Origin: Symbioplanes lichenis
Lineage (GTDB): Bacteria; Actinomycetota; Actinomycetes; Mycobacteriales; Micromonosporaceae
DNA: 64,000 bases
Assembly (NCBI RefSeq): GCF_030709675.1
Contig: NZ_JAUZQD010000001.1
Coordinates: 1 to 64,000 of the forward strand
Direction: 5' to 3'
The translations under genes and the position numbers were made by a program. Positions 10,001-17,459 of the stretch are shown in pieces (the first letter of the stretch is position 1; each line of letters opens with the position of its first letter). The notes under the pieces are model-generated. The model saw only the letters and a list, made by a program, of their open reading frames with translations. It was not told the origin of the DNA and searched no databases.

Positions 10001-12282
10001 GTGCCGAGCAGCTGCTTGAAGCGGCAGTTGAGGTGGATGCCCCCGGCCGCGGCGGCCGCCCGGGCCGCCTCCAGCCAGGTCAGCGCGGTGTCGGCGGCGT
10101 GCTCGGCGAGGGCCCGGGCGCCCGCCTCGGTGCAGGCGCGCAGCGTCCGCTGCGGGTCCGCGGCGGGACCGGCCAGGACACAGTGCCGGGCCAGCACGTA
10201 CGCGTCGGAGCCCGCCCGGGCGTCCAGCGCGTCGGCGATCCGCCCGTGCAGCTCGGTCACCTTCCCGGCGGCCAGTCCCGCCTGCGCGGCCGTCCGGATG
10301 CTCTCGTGCACGAACCGGTAGGACCCGTCGCGCGCCTCGACGACGCCCTGCCGGATCGCCCCGTCGAGGCTGTCCAGGGTCGCCCGGCGCTCGGCCCCGG
10401 CCACCTCGGCGACAACCTCGGGGTCGAACGTGGTGCCCACGACCGCCGCGATGCGCAGCAGGTCACGGGCGCTCTCGTCCACCCCGGCGAGGCGGCGCAG
10501 GATGAGCTGGGCGGAGTCGGCGGGGAGCTGCAGGTCGCGTACGCCGTCCTGGTCGACGACCCACTCGCCCCACACGGGTCGCAGCAGGCCGGCGTCCATC
10601 ACCGCGCGGGCGTACCCGACGGTGGCGAAGGGGTTGCCCCCGGTGAGCGTGGCGATGTGGGCGCCCGCCGGCTCGGCGAGCCGGACGCCGCCGGACATGC
10701 GGGCGATGAGCTCGACGATGTCGGCCGGCCCGAACGGCGCCAGCCCGATCTCGTCGGTCCGGACCGCGGTCAGCCGGCCGAGCACGGGCGACGGCTTGTC
10801 CTCGTCGCGGCGGGCGGTGGCGACGACCAGCAACGGGACGTCCGCCACGGCGGCGGCGAGCCGCTCCAGGACGCGGACGGTGCCCTCGTCGTACCACTGG
10901 GCGTCGTCGAGGTGCAGCAGCAGCGGGCCGGCCGTGCGGGCCAGGCCGGTCAGCAGGTCGGCGACCGCCGCGGCGTGCCGGCCGAAGCCGACCTCGCCGG
11001 TGAGCTCGGGCCCGGCGAGCAGGTCGTCGAGCGCCGGCGACAGGTTGGTGACCAGGGCGGCACTCTCGCCGGCCGCGGCGCGCACGATCTCGGCGGCGCG
11101 CTCCCGGCCGCCCGGGGCCACGAGCAGATCCCGGACGTACGCGTCGACGGCCGCGCGCAGCGGTCCCATCGGCCGGCGGTCGCTCGCCGACGCCCCGCCG
11201 CGCAGCACCACGCCGCCGGTCGTCGCCACGTGGGCGGCCAGCTCGGCGGCCAGGCGCGTCTTGCCCGCACCGGCCGGACCGTGCAGCAGCACGAGACCGC
11301 CGTTGCCGCCCGTGGCGCGGGCCCAGTGGTCGCGCAGGGCCGCGAACTCGGCGTCCCGCCCGGTCAGCGGCGTCTCGGCCCGGACGGCCGGGCAGTCCTC
11401 CCCGGCCAGGGCGAAGACCGCACCCGGCTCGGCGGCGAGGCGGCGCAGATCGGCGAGGAGCCCGGCGGCACCGCGGTACCGGTCGTCGGGGTCCTTGGCG
11501 AGCAGCTTCACGAGGATGGCGGCGAAGGTCGCCCCGAGCCCCGGGGCCAGGGCCCGCGGATCCGGTACGGGCGCCGTGGCGTGCAGGTGCAGCAGCTCGC
11601 CGACGTCGTCCGCGGCGAAGGGCGGCGCGCCGGTCACGCACTCGAACAGCACCGCCCCGAGGGCGTACAGGTCGGAGCGGGCGTCGACCGGGCGGTTGAG
11701 CATGCCCGCCTGCTCGGGGGCGCAGTAGGTCAGGGTGCCGGCGATCGCGTCGCCGGGGCCGAGGGCCTCGCCGCTGGGCATGGTGGCCAGCCCGAAGTCC
11801 ACCAGCGTGGCGGCGCCGGCCTCGGTGACCAGGACGTTCTCGGGCTTGATGTCGCGGTGCACGAGCTCGTGCTCGTGGGCGGCGCGCAGCGCGGAGGCCA
11901 GGTCGGCGCCGAGCGCGACGGCCTGCCGCTCGTCCAGCGGGCCGCGCAGCAGGCGGCGGGACAGCGGCTCGCCGGGGACCAGGTCCATGATCAGGTACGG
12001 GCGGCCGGCGATCTCCCCGGCCTGGCGCACGCGCGGCAGGTGCGGGCTGGTGATCGCCGCGAGCAGGGCGGCCTGGCGCCGGAACTCACGGCGCCGGTCG
12101 GGGTCGAGGTCGTCGGCGAGGAGCTGCTTCAGGGCGTACTCGGTGCCGCCGCGGGCGACGCGGTGGACGACGGCCTGGGCGCCCCGGCCGATCTCGCCCA
12201 GCACCTCGAGCCCGGCGTCATATGCGCCGGGTTCGAACTGTGCCGCTGCCGGCTCGGCCGGAACGGAAGGCGAGGCACCCAC
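7033..12282 (-). CDS. Ser/Thr kinase-ATPase-GAF-GGDEF fusion
   Basis: A 1749-residue multidomain signalling protein. Residues about 25-285 are a complete Ser/Thr kinase (GEIGRGAQAVV loop, Lys52, HRDIKPEN at 142-149, DFG at 162-164). A STAND/AAA-type ATPase follows, with GPAGAGKT at 335-342 and LLLHLDDAQW at 454-463, then a long helical TPR-like region, GAF-like regions from about 1190 to 1570, and a C-terminal diguanylate cyclase with DIDHFKKINDTYGHQ and YGGEEF at 1666-1671. No RxxD inhibitory site precedes GGEEF. The GTG start has GAGG five bases upstream. It lies 39 bases after the nucleotidyl cyclase gene on the same strand. Kinase-ATPase-GAF proteins ending in a histidine kinase are known; here the output domain is GGDEF. 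Confidence 0.88.
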   Translation of the reverse strand: MGASPSVPAEPAAAQFEPGAYDAGLEVLGEIGRGAQAVVHRVARGGTEYALKQLLADDLDPDRRREFRRQAALLAAITSPHLPRVRQAGEIAGRPYLIMDLVPGEPLSRRLLRGPLDERQAVALGADLASALRAAHEHELVHRDIKPENVLVTEAGAATLVDFGLATMPSGEALGPGDAIAGTLTYCAPEQAGMLNRPVDARSDLYALGAVLFECVTGAPPFAADDVGELLHLHATAPVPDPRALAPGLGATFAAILVKLLAKDPDDRYRGAAGLLADLRRLAAEPGAVFALAGEDCPAVRAETPLTGRDAEFAALRDHWARATGGNGGLVLLHGPAGAGKTRLAAELAAHVATTGGVVLRGGASASDRRPMGPLRAAVDAYVRDLLVAPGGRERAAEIVRAAAGESAALVTNLSPALDDLLAGPELTGEVGFGRHAAAVADLLTGLARTAGPLLLHLDDAQWYDEGTVRVLERLAAAVADVPLLVVATARRDEDKPSPVLGRLTAVRTDEIGLAPFGPADIVELIARMSGGVRLAEPAGAHIATLTGGNPFATVGYARAVMDAGLLRPVWGEWVVDQDGVRDLQLPADSAQLILRRLAGVDESARDLLRIAAVVGTTFDPEVVAEVAGAERRATLDSLDGAIRQGVVEARDGSYRFVHESIRTAAQAGLAAGKVTELHGRIADALDARAGSDAYVLARHCVLAGPAADPQRTLRACTEAGARALAEHAADTALTWLEAARAAAAAGGIHLNCRFKQLLGTAYHHNARFAEAAETLTEALSETSDPMLRAGIQLLLARVHESAGAGAAQLDAVEHGLAELGRTLPAHKLVRVATTFWLVVIGGLCRLTGLGYGTAKGGTRERLRLEATLHHFGASGAIRVMRPGRALLHGMRTVYPVNRLGRSPERARDLAALGVALRFLGLRRPADRLTGNAERLAARLGDPTLTARVDWMTAVAMHGTGGDSGERLRRVLHERDRFLDPGLVLDSYSLLGWEGLLRGEVAEAEAATAGRLRWQDITGHHDRACMIAVEAALLALRGRAGEALTELTRAGAAAREVHEIVHTIMARMVGALERDDLGAAFDDAVAEFEGLGLGVREVLPSHHGFYVYLAYGRLEQARRAAPAEQEKAMRAAEAAVALLGRVTPRPLIAAHHRITRAALAVLTPGGAASALALLTESEELFRTVDAPLTAYEATLVRARALAASGVPGEAERQAYLAASIAEKRGWPHRARKAAAEFRIDAGRRNRLPVAAGRGREGQRWAALEQLSNAASRVIDPERLTRVALDETVRLLGAERALLFLVDSAKGRLTPYVGRDAAGQDLTELKGYSKTVVSKVRQSREPLVVTGTDEGEALGAASVVQFGLRSILVAPLELDDRLLGVVYLDSRVAKGVFTVEDADVLTAITHHIAVGLETARAAQLEVAVAAANRQRDVAETLRRAMARLTGTLDPELVLRRLLLTARQTPGGERGWLLLGTAESAEISVLGSSAGPSSLVLDEHPELRKLFENRQADLTAGTPPWAAALGDWAGTSWLTVTLDDREGMVGVLILASEKEGVYTAAELGVAAALVSQGMVAYDNARMFTRINELATTDSLTGVANRRRFFELAERQLVAALDGRRPVTALMLDIDHFKKINDTYGHQAGDDVIKEVAERVVACVPPDGIVARYGGEEFAVLLPGVADDGPAIAEKVRAAIAGTEVDTRIGDIPVTVSVGLSVLRADDTPDALLARADAGLYEAKQAGRNRVMAHDA

Positions 12283-12321
12283 GTTTGCCTCTATCGGCTC
12301 CCCGGCGGCGTGCTGAAGGTT

Positions 12322-12957
12322 TTACCCGCAAGCCTGCAGCACCGGAACCGCCGCCAGGTCGTTGCGCGGGTGCAGGGCACGCCACAGCTCGACGGGGGCC
12401 CGCTTGCCGGCCACGGAGACCGGGGGAAGCTCTTGGAAGGCGACCGCCTCGGCGCTGGCCTCCTGGGTGGCCGCGCACACCACGACGGTGTCATGCGGAG
12501 CGTACGCCTGAAGGCGTGACGCCGTGGCCACAATGCTGCCGTGCACCATGCCGTAGCCGCCCTGCCGGGTCGCCTCGAGGTCGACGATCGCGTCGCCGGT
12601 GGCGAGCCCGACCCGGGTGCGCACCGCGTGCCGGCCGGCCAGGAGACGCCCCCGCAGCGCCTCCTGCACCAGCAGACCGGCGTTGACGGCGGCCGCCGCG
12701 GAGCGCTGCGCCGCCTCCGGCGTCCCGGCATCCGGACATGTGGCACCGAACACAGCCATGACGGCGTCGCCGATGAACTTCTCGACCACTCCGCCCGCCT
12801 CGCGCACGACGGCCGAGACCGCCCGGAAGTAGTCCACCTGCAGCTCGTGCACGTCGGCGCAGTCCAGCGTCTCCACGAGACTGGTGAAACCGACGATGTC
12901 GATGAAGAGCACGGTGACGGTCTGTCGCCGGCAGCTCAACTCAGCGGTTGCGTTCAT
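12322..12957 (-). CDS. Class III nucleotidyl cyclase, atypical
   Basis: A 211-residue stand-alone class III cyclase domain, cytoplasmic, with no receptor domain. The first metal Asp is in VLFIDIVGFTSL and the second in KFIGDAVMAVFG, where the substrate-contacting Lys is also present. In the later motif, GMVHGSIVATASRL replaces the usual D..G..VN.ASR: the adenine-selecting Asp position is Met and the transition-state Asn position is Ala, while the Arg is kept. Activity and substrate are therefore uncertain. A GGGAGAGGAG ribosome binding site precedes the ATG. It is probably co-transcribed with the downstream kinase/GGDEF gene and is divergent from the LuxR-type regulator. Confidence 0.85.
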   Translation of the reverse strand: MNATAELSCRRQTVTVLFIDIVGFTSLVETLDCADVHELQVDYFRAVSAVVREAGGVVEKFIGDAVMAVFGATCPDAGTPEAAQRSAAAAVNAGLLVQEALRGRLLAGRHAVRTRVGLATGDAIVDLEATRQGGYGMVHGSIVATASRLQAYAPHDTVVVCAATQEASAEAVAFQELPPVSVAGKRAPVELWRALHPRNDLAAVPVLQACG

Positions 12958-13129
12958 GTCTGGCGCTCCTCTCCCGCCTAGGGCGTGGAGAACAGTGCCA
13001 GCCGGTCACGGACCCCGGATCGGCAGAATGACGTATCTGCGACAGTACGGAGTCCGTCGGTATTTCGTGACGGAGAACAGTCCGAACCGACGAGAACGAC
13101 GACCGGTCGTTACCACTAGGCTGCCTCGC
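12958..13129. promoter_or_regulatory. Divergent control region, cyclase and LuxR
   Basis: A 172-base region between the divergent cyclase and LuxR-family genes. It contains TGACGTATCTG at 13029-13039 and CGTTACCAC at 13108-13116. Both sequences recur just downstream of the regulator gene (15987-15997 and 15945-15953), so they may be operator sites for it. No sigma-70 -10/-35 pair is obvious. Confidence 0.45.
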
Positions 13130-15931
13130 ATGGCCAGCGAAGGGGATGACGCGCCACTTGTCGGACGTTCCGGCATCCTGGCGTCCCTGCGCGCCGGTCT
13201 GCGGGCGGGTCCGGGGGGCACCGCGGCGGTCTTCGTGACCGGCGAGAGCGGCGTCGGCAAGACCCGGCTGCTCACCGAGGTGGCGAGCACGCTCGGTGAC
13301 GACGTCGCGGTCCTGTGGGGCGCCTGCCTCGACATCGGTGACGCCTCCCCGCTGCACCCCGTGCTGCAGGCGCTGCGCCACGCCGGCGCCTGGTCCGGCC
13401 CGGCCGCCCCCGGCTCCGACGGCGCGGGCGCGCTGCTCGAGCGGGTGTCGCACGAGCTGCGCGAGCTCGCCAGCGGCCGGCGCCTGCTGCTCGTGCTCGA
13501 CGATCTCCAGTGGGCCGACCGGAGCACCCGTCAGCTCCTGCTCTATCTGCTCGCGGGGCTCGGTGAGATCAACCTCTCCGTGCTGGCCGCCGTGCGGGCC
13601 GAGTCGCTGCACGGCTCCCATCCGCTGCGGCGCGTGCTGGCCGAGCTGCGACGGCTGCGCAGCGTCCAGGTGATCGACCTGGCCCCGCTCGATCGTGAGG
13701 CCACCGCCGAGCTGGTCGCCGCCGTGGCCGGGCCGGACGCCGCGGCCGAGGACGCCGCCCGCGTCTTCAAGCGCAGCGGCGGCAACCCCTTCGTGGCCGA
13801 GGAGCTGGCCCGCGACCTGCGCGACGGCCGGGTCGAGCTGTCCGACACGCTGCGCGAGATCTTCCTGTCCCGGGTCGAGGAGCTGCCGCCCACCGCCCAC
13901 GAGGTCGTGCACACCGTGGCCGCCGGCGTCGAGCCGGTCGAGCACGCGCTGCTGGCCCGGGCCCTGCCGCTGGCCGAGCCGGAGCTGCTGGAGGGCGTCC
14001 GCGCCGCCGTGGCCCACCGCTTCGTGACCAGCGCCGGCGACGGCTACCGGCTGCGGCACCGGGTGGTCGCCGAGATCCTCGAGCAGGAGGTGCTGCCGGC
14101 CGAGCACGCGCTGCGCCACCGCCGCTGGGCCGAGGCCATCGAGGCCACCCCGGGCGACGACGACCACGCCCGCCTCGCCCACCACTGGCAGCGGGCGGGC
14201 GAGCCGATCCGCGCCCTGCCGTCGGTCGTGGCCGCCGCTCGGGCCGCCGAGGAGCTCTACGGCTATGCCGAGGCGTTCCGCCAGTGGGCGCTGGCCCTCA
14301 CGCTGACCTGCGACGAGGACCCGCGGCGGACCGAGCTGCTGGGCCACGCCGCCGAGGCCGCCCACCGCTGCGGGGAGCACCAGCGCGCGCTGAGCACGCT
14401 CGAGGAGCTGGCGGCGCGGGCGGACGGGCCCGGGCCGTGCGAGATCCACCTGCGCCGGGCGCGCTATCTGGCGGCAGCCGGGCGCACGGCCCACGCCGAG
14501 GCCGAATACGAGGCGGCGCTCGCCGCCGAGGAGTGCACCCCGCACGAGAAGGCCGGGGCCGCCGCCTACCTCGCCGAGCTGCTCGTGCAGCTGGGCCGCT
14601 ACGCCGACGCCGCCGACCGGGCCCGCGAGGCCCTCGACCTGGCCGAGGGCACCGAGGGCTCGACCGCCGCCCTGGTCCGAGCCAGCGCCGCCCTCGGCGT
14701 CAGCCTGGCCCTGCGCGAGGACACCGACGCCGGGCTGGCCGTCGTCCGCCAGGCCGTCGCCATCGCCGAGCGCTCCGGGCACCCCGACGACATCGGCATC
14801 GCCTATCAGCACCTCGCCGAGCTGCTCGCCAACCCGCTCAGCAGCGTCGAGGAGGGGGTGGTCGTCGCCCGCCGCGGCGCGGCGAAGCTGGCGGCGCTCG
14901 GTCAGGGCCGCGTCCACGCGACCCGGCTGCTGGCGATCGCCGCCAACGGGCTCTTCCGGATCGGCCAGTGGGCCGAGGCCGAGCTGCTGCTCAACGACGC
15001 GATGAAGCATCGGCCCTCCGGCGCGGACGCGGTCGAGATCCTGCTCGCCCGGTGCCGGCTCTATGTGGGCTTCGGCGACGCCGACAAGGCCGACCGCGAC
15101 CTCGACGCCGTGGCCACCATCCTGGCCGGCGGCGGCGCCCGGCACGTCTTCCCGATGCTGACCCTGCGCGCCGGCAACGCGATGTGGCGCGGGCAGCACG
15201 ACGTGGCCCGGGCGGCGGTGCAGCGCGGGCTGACCGAGACGAAGTCCGACGACCTGGTGCTGCTGGGCATCCTGGCCTGGCACGGCCTGCGCGCCGAGGC
15301 GGAGGCCCGGGCCGGCGGCGAGATCCCGGTCGACCAGCTGGCCGTGCGCCGCCTGCAGTCCGTCGTCGACCGCATGGCCCGGGGCGCCGCCGACGCCACC
15401 GGGCCGGTGCGCGCCATGATCGACGCCTATCTCGACCTGTGCGCCGCCGAGATCAGCCGGATCGAGGAGCGCAGCGACCCCGAGCTGTGGGCCCGCTCGG
15501 CCGCCGCGTGGGACAGGCGCAAGCAGCCGTACCCCCGGGCGTACTCCCGGCTGCGGCAGGCCGAGGCGTCGTTCGCCCGCCGCACGCGCCGGGCCGCGGC
15601 GACGGCAGCCCTCAGGGAGGCGTACGAGACCGCGCAGGCCATGGGGGCCAAGCCGTTCCTGGCCGAGATCGTGCAGGTGGCCGAGCGCGCCCGGGTGCCG
15701 CTCGCCGTCTCCGCCGCGCCGGCCGCCGAGGTGCAGGGGGAGCTGGCCGCGCTGACCGACCGCGAGCGGGAGGTGCTCGCGGCGGTGGCCGAGGGCCTGA
15801 CCAACCGCGAGATCGGGCGGCGGCTGTTCATCAGCGAGCGGACCGTCGGCGTGCACGTGGGGCACATCTTCGACAAGCTCCAGGTCCGCACCCGCGTGCA
15901 GGCCAGCCGGGTCTACCTCGGCGCGGCGTAA
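13130..15931 (+). CDS. LuxR-family ATPase regulator (LAL/MalT type)
   Basis: A 933-residue transcription regulator of the large ATP-binding LuxR class. The N-terminus has a STAND-type NTPase with VGRSGILASL, Walker A GESGVGKT at 38-45 and Walker B LLLVLDDLQW at 119-128. A long helical TPR-like central region follows, and the last 60 residues form a LuxR helix-turn-helix (LTDREREVLAAVAEGLTNRE, then ISERTVGVHV). The ATG at 13130 matches the family N-terminus; the frame is open further upstream but without homology-like sequence. It is divergent from the cyclase/GGDEF operon, which makes that operon a plausible target. Confidence 0.9.
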   Translation: MASEGDDAPLVGRSGILASLRAGLRAGPGGTAAVFVTGESGVGKTRLLTEVASTLGDDVAVLWGACLDIGDASPLHPVLQALRHAGAWSGPAAPGSDGAGALLERVSHELRELASGRRLLLVLDDLQWADRSTRQLLLYLLAGLGEINLSVLAAVRAESLHGSHPLRRVLAELRRLRSVQVIDLAPLDREATAELVAAVAGPDAAAEDAARVFKRSGGNPFVAEELARDLRDGRVELSDTLREIFLSRVEELPPTAHEVVHTVAAGVEPVEHALLARALPLAEPELLEGVRAAVAHRFVTSAGDGYRLRHRVVAEILEQEVLPAEHALRHRRWAEAIEATPGDDDHARLAHHWQRAGEPIRALPSVVAAARAAEELYGYAEAFRQWALALTLTCDEDPRRTELLGHAAEAAHRCGEHQRALSTLEELAARADGPGPCEIHLRRARYLAAAGRTAHAEAEYEAALAAEECTPHEKAGAAAYLAELLVQLGRYADAADRAREALDLAEGTEGSTAALVRASAALGVSLALREDTDAGLAVVRQAVAIAERSGHPDDIGIAYQHLAELLANPLSSVEEGVVVARRGAAKLAALGQGRVHATRLLAIAANGLFRIGQWAEAELLLNDAMKHRPSGADAVEILLARCRLYVGFGDADKADRDLDAVATILAGGGARHVFPMLTLRAGNAMWRGQHDVARAAVQRGLTETKSDDLVLLGILAWHGLRAEAEARAGGEIPVDQLAVRRLQSVVDRMARGAADATGPVRAMIDAYLDLCAAEISRIEERSDPELWARSAAAWDRRKQPYPRAYSRLRQAEASFARRTRRAAATAALREAYETAQAMGAKPFLAEIVQVAERARVPLAVSAAPAAEVQGELAALTDREREVLAAVAEGLTNREIGRRLFISERTVGVHVGHIFDKLQVRTRVQASRVYLGAA

Positions 15932-15933
15932 GC

Positions 15934-15997
15934 CGTTACCTTTTCGTTACCACGCGCGCGAGGATACGTATATCTACCGATCCCTCTGACGTATCTG
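15934..15997. promoter_or_regulatory. Repeated motifs after LuxR gene
   Basis: Direct CGTTACC repeats at 15934-15940 and 15945-15951, and TGACGTATCTG at 15987-15997, lie upstream of the DUF5995 gene. The CGTTACCAC and TGACGTATCTG sequences also occur upstream of the LuxR-type gene. This spacing and recurrence fits binding sites for one regulator. It is an inference from sequence alone. Confidence 0.4.
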
Positions 15998-16101
15998 TGC
16001 GGCAGGCTGATCCTCGTTCGGGGGAGCACCGCCCGGCAGCTCTGGTTCAGGTTGCCGCCGGGCGGTGCTAGGGGTCCGATGTCCTGTCCGTGGGAGGATC
16101 G

Positions 16102-16881
16102 ATGATGCTCACCGAGGCGTCCGTCTGGGGGCCCGTGCAGCGGGAGATGGCCGGCGTTCTCGCCGGGCATCCCGGCGATGTTCCCGGGGTGGTCGACCAG
16201 CTCACCCGGTTGCAGGCGGTGCTGAGCCAGGTGCCGCCCCTGCTCGAGGGCAACCCGCTCGCCGACTTCAACCGGCTCTACCTGACGATCAGCGAGAACG
16301 TGCTGGAGCGCCTCTTCGCGGGCAGCTTCGCCGACCCGGGCTTCGTCGCCCGCCTCGACGTCGAGTTCGCCGGCCGCTACTTCGACGCCCTGCGCCAGTG
16401 GTCCGACGCGAGCGTCGCCTGCCCCCGCTCGTGGATGCTGCTCCTGCAGCGCATTCCGTGCCCCGGCACCGGGCCGACCGCCTCGGCCGCCGCCGGCATC
16501 AACGCCCACCTGCACTACGACCTGCCGTTCGCCCTGGTCACCACGCTCGACTTCGAGGGCTGCGAGCCGGTCGACGGCAGCGACCAGCACCGCGACTACC
16601 TGCAGATCAACGAGATCTTCGCCGAGCGCATCCCCGGGCTGCGCCGCGGCTATCTCGACCGCTGGCAGCTGCTCATCGACATGATGAACGGCGACCTCGA
16701 CGACTGGTGGCAGGGCAGCGCCGTCGAGTGGACCCGCGACGTCGCCTGGCGCAACACCCAGAAGCTCTGGCCCATCCGGCACGACCTGCGCGCCGTGGCG
16801 GCCGAGCAGGCCCGGCTCGACCGGACGGCCGAGGCGCTGGGCAAGCTGCTGCTGTCGCCGATGGGCTCGCTGCTGCAATAG
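16102..16881 (+). CDS. DUF5995 family protein
   Basis: A 259-residue soluble protein with the DUF5995 hallmark GINAHLHYDLPFALV in the middle and DYLQINEIF after it. The family is conserved in actinobacteria and has no established biochemical role; the conserved His and Asp residues suggest metal binding, but that is only an inference. A GGGAGG ribosome binding site at 16092-16097 supports ATG 16102 or the adjacent ATG 16105. The gene lies downstream of the LuxR-type regulator gene, after the repeated motifs described above, and ends before a strong hairpin. Confidence 0.8.
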   Translation: MMLTEASVWGPVQREMAGVLAGHPGDVPGVVDQLTRLQAVLSQVPPLLEGNPLADFNRLYLTISENVLERLFAGSFADPGFVARLDVEFAGRYFDALRQWSDASVACPRSWMLLLQRIPCPGTGPTASAAAGINAHLHYDLPFALVTTLDFEGCEPVDGSDQHRDYLQINEIFAERIPGLRRGYLDRWQLLIDMMNGDLDDWWQGSAVEWTRDVAWRNTQKLWPIRHDLRAVAAEQARLDRTAEALGKLLLSPMGSLLQ

Positions 16882-16904
16882 GACTTCACCGAGGGGGCGG
16901 GGCA

Positions 16905-16939
16905 GGGTCCGCGGCCGGTCACACGCCGGCCGCGGGCCC
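16905..16939. terminator. Bidirectional terminator hairpin
   Basis: A 14-base stem (GGGTCCGCGGCCGG paired with CCGGCCGCGGGCCC, one G-T wobble) separates the convergent DUF5995 gene (ends 16881) and lipoprotein gene (ends 16949). The length and GC content make it a convincing factor-independent or structure-assisted stop. Confidence 0.7.
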
Positions 16940-16948
16940 TGAACCATG

Positions 16949-17425
16949 TCATCCGGTGACGACCACCAGGCGGGCGACGGGCTTGCCGCTCTCCTCCCGG
17001 CCCGCGACGCCGACCGGGGCGCCGGTCCTCAGCTCGCCCTTCTTCGTGCGGACCTTCGCTTCGCCGCCCAGCGTCCAGGTCTGGGTGAAGCCGTCGGACG
17101 ACTTCACCGTCAGCGTCCGGCCGTCCGTCGCGCCGACCGTGCCGCGCTGGACAACCAGCACGCGCGGGCCGTCCTTGCTCTGCACGGTGATCTCGCCGTG
17201 CAGGGTGTTCTTGCGGAGGTACTTCCGGTTCGGCCGGTTCTTCGCCGGAGCGGACGGCGACGGGTCGGCGTCGGTTGTCACCCCGACCGCCTTCAGCGCC
17301 ATGGTTTCCTCGGTCATCGTCGTCGCGGTGGGGTCGGCCGGGGCCGGGCCCGCCGTCGCGCAGCCTGTGGTCAGGAGGCCGGCGACACCCAGCGTGGCCA
17401 GGGCGAGGGTCATGCGAGAAGTCAT
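16949..17425 (-). CDS. Secreted lipoprotein
   Basis: A 158-residue lipoprotein. The N-terminus MTSRMTLALATLGVAG is a signal peptide ending in the lipobox LLTTGC, so Cys22 would be lipidated and the protein held on the outer face of the membrane. The mature part has a Thr/Pro-rich linker (residues 23-60) and a small beta-rich domain with KTLTVKSS-like and TQTWTLGGEAKV stretches and VGVAGREESG near the end. It starts 34 bases after the histidine kinase gene stop and is probably the third gene of that two-component operon, perhaps a sensor accessory or target. I recognise no named family. Confidence 0.75.
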   Translation of the reverse strand: MTSRMTLALATLGVAGLLTTGCATAGPAPADPTATTMTEETMALKAVGVTTDADPSPSAPAKNRPNRKYLRKNTLHGEITVQSKDGPRVLVVQRGTVGATDGRTLTVKSSDGFTQTWTLGGEAKVRTKKGELRTGAPVGVAGREESGKPVARLVVVTG

Positions 17426-17459
17426 GTCCCGAGCCTGCCGCCCGGGTGCTCGATCCCGG

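Noticed and set aside
8599..12519. 1306-residue plus-strand open frame
   Set aside because: It lies opposite the kinase/GGDEF gene and shows only Arg/Gly/Ala/Val-rich sequence with no domains.
12941..15865. 974-residue minus-strand open frame
   Set aside because: Antisense to the LuxR-type regulator, whose Walker and helix-turn-helix motifs are clear.
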